A stretch of 50,481 nt of DNA from Burkholderiales bacterium (lineage in GTDB: Bacteria; Pseudomonadota; Gammaproteobacteria; Burkholderiales; Ga0077523), in the NCBI GenBank assembly GCA_019747905.1, contig JAIEQG010000013.1, forward strand, positions 1 through 50,481. The letters are read 5' to 3'. A program made the translations under genes and the position numbers. The notes beneath the pieces were generated by a model. It made no database searches, was not told the DNA's origin, and saw nothing but the letters and a program-made list of their open reading frames with translations. Positions 1 through 7,663 of the stretch are shown in pieces (within the stretch, counting starts at the first letter, position 1; each line of letters opens with the position of its first letter).

Positions 1-2769
1 GCCCTGGGCGCACTCCACGCCGAGCGATTGCAGCATGACGAGCGTGGCTTCGTCCTCGACGCATTCGGCCACTGAGATCTTGCGCAGGCCGCGTGCGACG
101 TCGACGATGGCCTTCACGAACACCTGGTTCGAGCGATCGTTCGGCAGGTCGCGAATGAACTGTCCGTCGATCTTCAGGATGTCCGCTTCGATGTGCTTGA
201 GATACGCGAACGAAGAAAAGCCCGCGCCGAAATCGTCGAGGCAGACCTTGCAGCCGGTATCGCGCAGCGCCTGGATGAAGCGCTGCGCATCGTGCAGGTC
301 CGACACGGCCGAGGTTTCGGTCAACTCGACCATCAGCCGCTCGGGCTTCACGCCGGCCCGCTTCAACTCGTCGGCGATGAAGCGCGGCAGCTGCGGTTCG
401 TTGAAGCTGCGTCCCGAGATGTTGACGGCGATCGGCGGGATGCGCTCGCTGGTTCCGAGCAATCGCACCACTTCGGCGATGACCCAGCGATCGATGTCGA
501 GGACCTTGCCGGTCTTCTCCGCGACCGGAATGAAGTGTCCCGGCATGATGAGACGCTCGGGAGTCGTGGCATCGCGCATGCGCACCAGTGCCTCGAGATG
601 CCGCAGTTCCGAGGTCGCGCAGTGGAACACGCCCTGGAAGTGCAGCACGAACAGATCGCCTTCGAGCGCGCGATGGATGCGGTCGTTCCAGTTGAGTCGC
701 GTCAGCATCGCCTGCGACGCACCCTGGTCCTCCCGGTACATGCGCCAGGTGTTCTTGCCGGCTTCCTTGGCCTGGTACATGGCGAGGTCGGCGTAGGCGA
801 CCAGATCCTCGCTGTTGGCGGCGTGGGCCGGATACAGCGCCACGCCGAGGCTGCAGGTGAGTCGCAGGTTGTGACCTTCGTACGCGAACGGGATGCGTGC
901 GATCGCCCGCACGATGCGCTCGGCGAAGGCGGCTGCCTCCTGCTCGGTGGCTTCGGGCGCGAGGATGGCGAACTCGTCGCCGCCCAGTCGCGCGAAGATC
1001 TCGTTGCGCCGCACCTGCGCCGACACCTCGCCCGCGACGCGCACCAGCATCGCGTCGCCCGCCCGATGACCGAAGGTGTCGTTGATGTGCTTGAACTCGT
1101 CGATGTCGAAGAACAGCAGGGCGACGCCGGACTGGTGGCGGTCGCCGTCGGACAGCATGCGCGAGAGTTCGTCCTGGAACCGGTGGCGGTTGTACAGGCC
1201 CGTCAGCGCGTCACGCTCGGCGAGGTACAGGAGCTGCTCGGCAGTCTGGCGCTCGCGGGTCACGTCCTCGTACAGCCAGAGGTGTCCGACGAGTTGCTGT
1301 GCGCTGTCGCGGACCGGATGGCACAGCTGGGTGATGAGGCGCCCGTCGGCCATCTCGAGCTCGGCCGTGACGCCGATGTGATCGGCGTCCGGCAGTCGCA
1401 TCAGGTCGCGTCCGGAACGTTCCGGTCGCGCCAGGAGTTCGCCGACGTTGGACAGCAGGGAATGGGCATCCATGCCGACGAAGCGCATCTTGCTGTTGCG
1501 CAGGAGCCAGATCTGCTCGAAGGCGGGGTTGGAGTAGATCACCTTGTTGGCGCGATCCACGAACAGGATGCCGATGTGCATCGCACCCAGCAGCGCGTTC
1601 AAGCGTGCCCGTTCCTCGGAAGCGAGGGTCAGGTATTCACGCTGGATGGCGTAGGCCTTCTCCAGTTCCTTCAACGTGTCCGAGAGCTTGTCCTCGGCCT
1701 CCTTGCGCTGGCTCACGTCGTGGATCGACAGCCGCACGCCGATGTACGCGCCGGTCGCGTCGTAGATCGGCCGCCAGTCGGCCGAAGCCCAGAACTCGTC
1801 GCCGTTCTTGCGGCGGATCCGGAACGAGACGTCGGATGCGGAGGCGCCCGAGAACGCGCGATCCAGCTCGAGGCGCAGGCCCGGCGCGTCCTGCGGCACC
1901 ACGACGGCGAGCGGGAACCCGGCCACCATGTCGAGGCATTCCTCGACGCTGTAGCCGGTCATCGGCAGCACGCGCGGATTCACCCAGAGCAGGCGGCCGG
2001 TGGGCGAGAGCCACAGTTCGCAGTCGGTGCTGTAGTCGGCGATCGCGTGGAACTTCGCTTCATTCGCCCGTACCTGCGCGACGCGATCTTCCACGGCGCG
2101 CGCCATGCTGTTGAACACGGTGGCGAGCTGCCCCACCTCATCGATCGACTGCACCTCGACGCGCACGGCGAGGTCGCCCTTGGCCATGGCCTCACCGGCC
2201 TCCGCAAGCTGCTTCAGGTGCCGCGTCAGGAAGTATCCCACCCACCACAGCAGCAGCGACGAAAGGATCACGCCGGTGATGCCGATCAGCAGGCTTTCGA
2301 TCAGCAGCTTGCGCTGGGCTTCGGCGATGGAGCCGGTTTCCAGGCCCGCATGCAGCGTGCCGTAGACCTGGCCGGCGAGTGCGATCGGAATGCGGGTGTC
2401 GTAATGCCTGTCGGGGTCGGCGGCGTTCATCGTCGCGTCGAACGCGGGCAAGGGGCGGTCCGCGGCCCAGCCGGCCGCCGCGACGACCGAACCGGAACGA
2501 TCCGTCAGCACGAGGTACGACAACGCCTGATCCGACCGGATCTCGGTCAAGGCCTCCTGGACGGTCGCGTAGTCGCGTTGGGCCAGCGGCGCGGCCAGTG
2601 CGACATTCAGCAACGGTGCTGTGCTGTGGGTCCATTTCTGGGCCTGATCGACCAGCGCGGCGCGATTGAGGCGGATCGAGTTGCCCACCAGCACCGACAG
2701 CGCGAGGATCTCCACCACGACGGCCGCGAGCACCAGCCGGAAGCGCAGCGATCGGCGCGGCTTGATCAT
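1..2769 (-). CDS. Membrane GGDEF/EAL protein with HAMP and PAS domains (C-terminus cut by window edge)
   Basis: Predicted bifunctional c-di-GMP enzyme of the inner membrane. Reading from the ATG at 2769 gives 923 codons with no stop before base 1. Order: TM helix about residues 11-31, periplasmic loop to about 154, TM helix 155-181, HAMP linker about 182-235, two PAS-like regions (about 245-360 and 375-490), GGDEF domain with an intact GGDEF motif at 596-600, and EAL domain with EALVR near 725, ELTET, and DDFGAGF near 845. Residues expected for both cyclase and phosphodiesterase activity are present. The inhibitory I-site position reads RRNE rather than RxxD, so product inhibition may be altered. 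The start ATG overlaps the stop of the upstream PhnD-like gene (ATGA), so translation is probably coupled. The missing part should be only the last few dozen residues, because the sequence stops near the conserved QG that precedes the end of EAL domains. Which activity dominates cannot be read from sequence. Confidence 0.93.
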   Translation of the reverse strand, partial: MIKPRRSLRFRLVLAAVVVEILALSVLVGNSIRLNRAALVDQAQKWTHSTAPLLNVALAAPLAQRDYATVQEALTEIRSDQALSYLVLTDRSGSVVAAAGWAADRPLPAFDATMNAADPDRHYDTRIPIALAGQVYGTLHAGLETGSIAEAQRKLLIESLLIGITGVILSSLLLWWVGYFLTRHLKQLAEAGEAMAKGDLAVRVEVQSIDEVGQLATVFNSMARAVEDRVAQVRANEAKFHAIADYSTDCELWLSPTGRLLWVNPRVLPMTGYSVEECLDMVAGFPLAVVVPQDAPGLRLELDRAFSGASASDVSFRIRRKNGDEFWASADWRPIYDATGAYIGVRLSIHDVSQRKEAEDKLSDTLKELEKAYAIQREYLTLASEERARLNALLGAMHIGILFVDRANKVIYSNPAFEQIWLLRNSKMRFVGMDAHSLLSNVGELLARPERSGRDLMRLPDADHIGVTAELEMADGRLITQLCHPVRDSAQQLVGHLWLYEDVTRERQTAEQLLYLAERDALTGLYNRHRFQDELSRMLSDGDRHQSGVALLFFDIDEFKHINDTFGHRAGDAMLVRVAGEVSAQVRRNEIFARLGGDEFAILAPEATEQEAAAFAERIVRAIARIPFAYEGHNLRLTCSLGVALYPAHAANSEDLVAYADLAMYQAKEAGKNTWRMYREDQGASQAMLTRLNWNDRIHRALEGDLFVLHFQGVFHCATSELRHLEALVRMRDATTPERLIMPGHFIPVAEKTGKVLDIDRWVIAEVVRLLGTSERIPPIAVNISGRSFNEPQLPRFIADELKRAGVKPERLMVELTETSAVSDLHDAQRFIQALRDTGCKVCLDDFGAGFSSFAYLKHIEADILKIDGQFIRDLPNDRSNQVFVKAIVDVARGLRKISVAECVEDEATLVMLQSLGVECAQG

Positions 2770-3641
2770 GGGGTCGAGGACTTGGCTCCGGGGATCTCGT
2801 TCAACAGTCGCCGATGCTCCTGTGCGTAAGGGTCGAGCGACTTCATTTCGGTGTCCGTGGGCACCCGCACGCCGGTGATCCCGGATTGCTTGGAAAACCG
2901 CGCTCCCTCGGGGGCAGTATCGAAGAACTCGGCGATGGCCGCACGCATGCTGCGTTGCGCCTCGGCGCTCACGTCGCCGCGGGCGAGAAAGATGACATGC
3001 GAGATGTGCCGCGTCTCGGTCACCACGCGAACTTTCGCCCGGGTTTCCGGTGCCATCTGGTGGAACGCGGAACCGTTCATCACCATGGCGTCGATCTCGC
3101 CGCGCAGCATCGAGAGCAGGATCGAATCCTGGAACCCGGGCGGGTGCACGACGCTGTCGCCGCCGAAGCCTTCGGAGGCCAGGAGCTCACTACCCAACTG
3201 TGCGGTGGTGGTGAAGCGATCGGGCAACGCGATCTTCGAGCCCGCGAGATCGCGGACGCTCGTCGCCTTGCTGGCAGCCGGCACGATCAGCACCCCGAAG
3301 AGGTCGTCGGCTACGCGCAACAGCGGCACGTAGCCGGCCTCCTTCTGGGCGAGGCGTGCCGCCTGCGGCGAGAGCATCGCGAACTCGTAACCGCCCTTCA
3401 GTGCGCGCAGGTCGAACTCGCGCAGGCTGGGTGCGGTCACCAGCAGCACCTCGCGGCCGAGCCGCTTCTGCAGGTGCGTGGCGAGCGGTTGGAACAAGGC
3501 GAGCAGCGGGCGCGTGCTGATGTAAGGCGCCAGCGCGAACTCGAGCGGTGCCGGTGCTTCCGGCGACTGGTCGGCGCTCGCCCCGACGGGCAACGCGGCG
3601 GCGAGCAGCCAGGCGAGCGCGGTGAGCGGCCGGTACGCGAT
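2766..3641 (-). CDS. PhnD-like periplasmic phosphate/phosphonate-type substrate-binding protein
   Basis: Resembles PhnD/PtxB-type substrate-binding proteins: after a hydrophobic signal region (AWLLAAALPVGASA) comes FALAPYISTRPLLALFQPLATHL, a typical opening of this family, then YEFAMLSPQAA and the GFQDSILLSMLRGEIDAMV segment. No ATPase or permease gene is nearby, so a sensory role is more likely than transport. Its stop overlaps the start of a GGDEF/EAL gene by ATGA, suggesting it presents a ligand to that protein's periplasmic domain. The start is unusual. I find no ATG, GTG or TTG in this frame that would keep the signal peptide, but a GGAGG lies 8 bases before an ATC at 3641-3639, giving 291 aa. 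I take that ATC as the tentative start. It follows argA after 14 bases. The ligand is unknown. Confidence 0.85.
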   Translation of the reverse strand: MAYRPLTALAWLLAAALPVGASADQSPEAPAPLEFALAPYISTRPLLALFQPLATHLQKRLGREVLLVTAPSLREFDLRALKGGYEFAMLSPQAARLAQKEAGYVPLLRVADDLFGVLIVPAASKATSVRDLAGSKIALPDRFTTTAQLGSELLASEGFGGDSVVHPPGFQDSILLSMLRGEIDAMVMNGSAFHQMAPETRAKVRVVTETRHISHVIFLARGDVSAEAQRSMRAAIAEFFDTAPEGARFSKQSGITGVRVPTDTEMKSLDPYAQEHRRLLNEIPGAKSSTP

Positions 3642-3655
3642 GGGCCGATCCTCCG

Positions 3656-4978
3656 CTACAGGCTCTTCACCAGCACCTTCGACCGGCGCTGGAAGTTGTA
3701 GAGCTGCTGGCGGGTGCGGGGCAGCCGATCCACGCCGGTTTCGGTGAAGCCCTGTTCGATGAACCAGTGGGATGCCCGAGTCGTCAGCACGAAGAGCCGT
3801 TTGAACTTCGCCTTCGCGGCACGTGCCTCGATCGCCTGCAACAGGCGTTCGCCGGCGCCGAGGCCGCGATAGTCCGGGTGCACGGCGAGGCACGCGAACT
3901 CCGCGGCGGCCTCCGACTTGAACGGATACAGGGCCGCACAACCCACGATGAGGCCGTCGTGCTCGATCACCGTGAAGCGGTCGATCTCGATCTCGAGCAG
4001 CTCGCGCGAGCGCTTCACCAGCGTGCCGTCGGCTTCGAGGGGTTCGATCAGGTGCAGGATGCCGCCGACGTCGTCGATGCTCGCCGGCCGCACGCGCTCG
4101 AGCGGGTCCTGGGTCACCATGGTGCCGACACCCTTGTGGGTGAAGAGCTCGAGCAGCAAGGCGCCGTCCTGGTGGCGGCTGATGAGATGCGCGCGCTTCA
4201 CGCCGCCGCGACAGGCCCGTGCCGCGAACGGCAGATACAACCCGGTGTCGGCGCCGGGCTTGCGCTTGCCCTTCTTCATGAGCCGCTCGGCATCCGAGAC
4301 GGTGAGCTCGCGCAGCAGTTCACCCTTGCCGGCAGGGACTCCCGGTTCGTCCATCAGGAACACCAGCTTGTCGGCCTTGAGCGCCATGGCCGCCTGGGCG
4401 GCGACGTCCTCGAGCGTGAGGTTGAAGATCTCGCCCGTGGGCGAGAAGCCGAGCGACGACAGGAGCACGAGTTCGCCCGCGTCCAGGCGGCGCGCGATGG
4501 CATCCGCATGCACCTTGCGCACCTCGCCGGTGTACTGCATGTCGATGCCTTCCACGACGCCCACCGGGCGTGCGACGACGAAGTTGCCGCCGCCCACGCG
4601 GATGGTGGCGTTGGCCATGGGTGAGCCCGGCAATCCCATGGACAGCAGCGCCTCGATCTCCATGCGTACCCGGCCGGTCGCCTCTTTCACGTCGGCGAGC
4701 GCGGCCTCGTCGGTGACGCGCATGTCGTGCACGTAGCGGATCTCGGCCTTGCGGCGCTTCAGGCGTTCCTCGATCTGGGCGCGGGCACCGTGCACCAGCA
4801 CCAGCCGCACGCCGAGGGCGGCCAACAGGTTGAGATCATGGGTCAGCGCGACGAACTTGCCGTCGGCCACCACCTCGCCGCCGAACGCGACCACGAACGT
4901 GCGCCCGCGGAAAGCGTGGATGTAGGGTGCCGCCGCCCGGAACCAGGGCACGAACGGTTGATCCGCGTGGTCGTCCAT
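3656..4978 (-). CDS. argA: Amino-acid N-acetyltransferase (N-acetylglutamate synthase)
   Basis: Catalyses acetyl-CoA plus glutamate to N-acetylglutamate, the first step of arginine synthesis, in the cytoplasm. The 440-aa product has the classical ArgA two-domain build: an N-terminal amino-acid-kinase fold (about residues 20-290, with VLVHGARAQIEERL and the IRVGGGNFV region) that binds arginine for feedback control, and a C-terminal GNAT acetyltransferase domain (about 300-430) with the acetyl-CoA loop in VHPDYRGLGAGERLL. Length matches the family. It starts at ATG 4978 and appears to be the first gene of a run followed by the PhnD-like gene after 14 bases and by the GGDEF/EAL gene. The metabolic connection to the two downstream genes is not obvious. 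Confidence 0.95.
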   Translation of the reverse strand: MDDHADQPFVPWFRAAAPYIHAFRGRTFVVAFGGEVVADGKFVALTHDLNLLAALGVRLVLVHGARAQIEERLKRRKAEIRYVHDMRVTDEAALADVKEATGRVRMEIEALLSMGLPGSPMANATIRVGGGNFVVARPVGVVEGIDMQYTGEVRKVHADAIARRLDAGELVLLSSLGFSPTGEIFNLTLEDVAAQAAMALKADKLVFLMDEPGVPAGKGELLRELTVSDAERLMKKGKRKPGADTGLYLPFAARACRGGVKRAHLISRHQDGALLLELFTHKGVGTMVTQDPLERVRPASIDDVGGILHLIEPLEADGTLVKRSRELLEIEIDRFTVIEHDGLIVGCAALYPFKSEAAAEFACLAVHPDYRGLGAGERLLQAIEARAAKAKFKRLFVLTTRASHWFIEQGFTETGVDRLPRTRQQLYNFQRRSKVLVKSL

Positions 4979-5022
4979 CGGCGCGCGCGTCGCTTGGAAG
5001 GGCTTGGAGTAGGAGGGGTCGG

Positions 5023-5790
5023 TTATTTCGGCGCCATGCGGATGGCGCCGTCGAGGCGGATCGTTTCGCCGTTCAGCATCTCGTTTTCGACGATCTGGCG
5101 CACCAGTTGAGCGAATTCGTGCGGCTTGCCGAGCCGCGACGGGAACGGCACCTGTTGTGCGAGCGAAGCCTGCGCCTCCGGCGGCAGGCCTGCCATCATC
5201 GGCGTCTCGAACAGGCCCGGCGCGATGGTGCAGACGCGGATGCCGAAGCGCGCGAGCTCCCGGGCGACCGGCAGAGTCAGGCCGACCACGCCGGCTTTCG
5301 ATGCGGCATACGCCGGTTGGCCGATCTGCCCGTCATACGCTGCGACCGAGGCAGTGTTGATGATGACGCCGCGTTCGCCGGACGCGTTGGGCGAACCGGC
5401 GGCCATGGCCTCTGCCGCGAGGCGGATCATGTTGAACGTGCCGATCAGGTTGATGCCGACGATCTTGGTGAATCGGTCCAGCGGATGCGGGCCATCCTTG
5501 CCGAGCACCTTGGCCGGCACGCCGACGCCGGCGCAATTCACCAGGCCCTGCAGGCCGCCGAAGGTTTCGCGGGCGAGTCCGATGGTGCGCTTGGCGTGCT
5601 CCTCCGAGGTGACGTCGCATTCGGCGAAGCGCGTGCGCTGGCCGAGCTTGGCGGCAAGTGCTTCCCCCGCCGAGCGGTTCACGTCGGCTATGACGGCGTT
5701 GCCGCCGGCGGCGACGATCAGTTCGACGGTGGCCTGGCCGAGGCCGGAGCTGCCGCCGGTCACGACGAACGTGCTGTTCTCGAGCTGCAT
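5023..5790 (-). CDS. SDR-family 3-hydroxyacyl-CoA dehydrogenase (HSD10-like)
   Basis: Short-chain dehydrogenase of 255 aa with the NAD-binding TGGSSGLG motif at the N-terminus, a D in ADVNRSAG that suggests NAD preference, NCAG, the catalytic serine in [10 protein letters not shown], and the YAASK catalytic pair. The [21 protein letters not shown] and [12 protein letters not shown] regions are characteristic of type-2 3-hydroxyacyl-CoA dehydrogenases related to HSD17B10, acting in beta-oxidation of short or branched acyl-CoA. The ATG at 5790 follows a good ribosome site (GGAAGGATCCCC). It lies 44 bases before argA on the same strand. Substrate is inferred from family resemblance only, and no other beta-oxidation gene is in the window. 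Confidence 0.9.
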   Translation of the reverse strand: MQLENSTFVVTGGSSGLGQATVELIVAAGGNAVIADVNRSAGEALAAKLGQRTRFAECDVTSEEHAKRTIGLARETFGGLQGLVNCAGVGVPAKVLGKDGPHPLDRFTKIVGINLIGTFNMIRLAAEAMAAGSPNASGERGVIINTASVAAYDGQIGQPAYAASKAGVVGLTLPVARELARFGIRVCTIAPGLFETPMMAGLPPEAQASLAQQVPFPSRLGKPHEFAQLVRQIVENEMLNGETIRLDGAIRMAPK

Positions 5791-5858
5791 GGGGATCCTT
5801 CCGTGTCCGTTCTATTCTTGCGAGCGCAAAGCTTCGCGCGAGTATACGGAGCGGACTC

Positions 5859-6632
5859 TCAAAAATCTCCCCACAACGCCTGGATCGCCGCGAGTGCCGC
5901 AACGGCCGCGGTTTCGGTGCGCAACACGCGCGGTCCGAGACGCACCGCATCGAACCCGCGCAGTTGCGCGAGCGCCGCCTCGTCGGCCGTGAGTCCACCT
6001 TCCGGTCCGGCGAGCAGCGTGATCCGTCCGGCCGGGCGCGGCAGAGCGGCGAGGCGTTGCGCCCCCGCCGGCGACAGCGTGAACCGGGCATCTCCGGTGT
6101 CCGGTGCGGGCAGATCGCCGAGCCAGCGCTCGAAGGGCAGCGGCGGTTCCACGACCGGAACGCGATTGCGGCCGCATTGTTCACAGGCCGCCACGACCAG
6201 CGCGCGCCAATGGGCCGTGCGGCGGTCCGCACGATCGCCGCTCAGTTTCACCACGCTGCGCTCGGTGAAGACGGGGACGATGTGCGCGATGCCGAGTTCG
6301 ACCGCCTTGCGGATCGTGTAGTCCATGCGCTCGCCGCTCGACACCCCTTGCACCAGTGCGACGGCGAGCGGCGATTCGCGCTCCACGTCCACGAAGGCCG
6401 TGGTGCGCACGACGACTTCGCCGCGGCCGATGCGCACGATGACGGCGAGATATTCGCCGCCGGAGCCGTCGAAGACGGTGACCGGGTCGTTCTCCGTGAG
6501 GCGCAGCACGCGGACGGCGTGGTGCGCGGCGTCCGGCGGCAGGGGGATGTCGGCGCCGACGCCGAGCGTGCGTTCTATATGAAACCGGGCCCCCGGGCGG
6601 GGTGTCCGAACGGTTTCGGGAGGCGCCTTCAT
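5859..6632 (-). CDS. rsmE: 16S rRNA (uracil(1498)-N3)-methyltransferase RsmE
   Basis: SPOUT-class methyltransferase that methylates U1498 of 16S rRNA in the assembled 30S subunit. The N-terminal PUA-like region carries DAAHHAVRVLRL. The C-terminal knot domain has MDYTIRKAVELGI, ACEQCGRN, LLAGPEGGLT and LGPRVLRTETA, all signatures of RsmE. Starting at the ATG at 6632 gives 257 aa, the usual family size; an earlier in-frame alternative at 6674 would add 14 residues with no family support. It is divergent from the inositol-monophosphatase-like gene, so the 6633-6740 stretch should hold both promoters. Confidence 0.94.
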   Translation of the reverse strand: MKAPPETVRTPRPGARFHIERTLGVGADIPLPPDAAHHAVRVLRLTENDPVTVFDGSGGEYLAVIVRIGRGEVVVRTTAFVDVERESPLAVALVQGVSSGERMDYTIRKAVELGIAHIVPVFTERSVVKLSGDRADRRTAHWRALVVAACEQCGRNRVPVVEPPLPFERWLGDLPAPDTGDARFTLSPAGAQRLAALPRPAGRITLLAGPEGGLTADEAALAQLRGFDAVRLGPRVLRTETAAVAALAAIQALWGDF

Positions 6633-6740
6633 GCTACCATTCTGCCACGCGATTTCTGCTTTGTTTACTTGCACTTGTCGCTAGACATCCAGACCGGGTC
6701 CGCAGTACGGGATCCTGCGCCTGCCGCCCCGCCCGACCTG

Positions 6741-7550
6741 GTGGCGGCCGACCGGGATCTGCTGCCCCGCGTGTGCGAAGTGGTGCGGACCGTGGCGGCC
6801 GAAGAGGTGATGCCGCGCTACCTCAAGGTGGCCCGGCAACGCAAATCCGACGGCAGCCTGTTCACCGAGGCCGACCTGGCGACCCAGGCAGCACTCGTGA
6901 CCAAGCTGTCGGCCCTGCGGGCCGCCCCCGTGGTCGGCGAGGAGATGACGGCCGAGCAGCAGACCGAGCAATGGCTCGCGGGTGAAGCCGGTCTCTGGTG
7001 CGTCGACCCGATCGATGGGACGTCCAATTTCGTCAACGGCGTTCCCTACTTCGCCGTCTCGGTCGCCTTCATGCGCGCCGGGCGCAGCGTCCTGGGGGTG
7101 GTCTACGATCCGGTGGCCGACGAGATGTTCTATGCGGCGCGCGGCAGCGGTGCCTGGCTCGACGGCGAGGCCTTGCCCATCAAGGATCACGTGCCGCGCC
7201 TGCGCGGGGCCATGGCCAACGTCGATTTCAAGCGCCTGCCCAAGGCCTTGGCACGGGCGCTGGTGGATGCGCCGCCCTACGCTTCCCATCGGAACTACGG
7301 TGCCGGAACCCTCGAGTGGTGTTACGTCGCGGCCGGCCGCTTCGACGTCTACCTCCACGGTGGCCAGAAGCTCTGGGACTACGCGGCCGGCTGCCTGATC
7401 CTGGAAGAGGCCGGCGGGCGGATGGCGAGCCTGGAAGGCCCGGATTTCTGGGCCGCCAGCCTCTGGCAGCGTTCGGTCGTGGCGGCTCTGGATCCCGAGC
7501 TCTTCACGGCCTGGAACGACTGGGTAAAGGCGCACCGGGACCCCCGCTAG
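6741..7550 (+). CDS. Inositol-monophosphatase-family phosphatase (HisN/SuhB-like)
   Basis: Metal-dependent sugar/inositol phosphate phosphatase fold. Visible signatures are FTEADLATQ, the metal-site GEEM, the core DPIDGTSNFVNGVPYFAVSVA and the second motif LWDYAAGCLILEEAGG. In this family the glutamate and aspartates of these motifs bind the Mg ions. The best matching subgroup is the histidinol-phosphatase/inositol-phosphatase-like branch, but the substrate cannot be assigned. The start is uncertain: GTG 6741 gives 269 aa, a normal length, while TTG codons at 6675 and 6669 would add 22-24 residues rich in rare codons. I see no clear ribosome site at any of them. It ends 113 bases before ilvB. 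Confidence 0.88.
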   Translation: MAADRDLLPRVCEVVRTVAAEEVMPRYLKVARQRKSDGSLFTEADLATQAALVTKLSALRAAPVVGEEMTAEQQTEQWLAGEAGLWCVDPIDGTSNFVNGVPYFAVSVAFMRAGRSVLGVVYDPVADEMFYAARGSGAWLDGEALPIKDHVPRLRGAMANVDFKRLPKALARALVDAPPYASHRNYGAGTLEWCYVAAGRFDVYLHGGQKLWDYAAGCLILEEAGGRMASLEGPDFWAASLWQRSVVAALDPELFTAWNDWVKAHRDPR

Positions 7551-7561
7551 CGACCGCTAAC

Positions 7562-7637
7562 GTTCTGACTATCCACCGTTTCGTTGACCGGCATCGGGCG
7601 AGCCGGTATCGTCACCGGTTCTTTGCATAGTCAGAAC
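7562..7637 (+). promoter_or_regulatory. Leader/control region of the ilv operon: nested inverted repeats around a candidate promoter
   Basis: An 11-bp perfect inverted repeat (GTTCTGACTAT at 7562-7572, ATAGTCAGAAC at 7627-7637) encloses a second one, ACCGGC at 7587-7592 and GCCGGT at 7602-7607. Between the arms lies a plausible sigma70 promoter, TTGACC (7584-7589), a 17-base spacer and TATCGT (7607-7612), which would start RNA near 7619. Either the repeats are protein operators around the promoter, or, if transcription starts further upstream, they form a nested stem in the leader RNA. No leucine-, isoleucine- or valine-rich leader ORF is evident here. Confidence 0.55.
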
Positions 7638-7663
7638 AGCCCTTAAGAGGGGCGTCACGGAAC

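Noticed and set aside
193..2829. An open frame of 878 codons on the plus strand.
   Set aside because: It is antisense to the GGDEF/EAL gene, which carries clear motifs and coding bias. High GC makes long false frames common.
7584..7644. A leader peptide beginning at TTG 7584 upstream of ilvB.
   Set aside because: It has no ribosome site and too few Ile, Val or Leu codons for attenuation.
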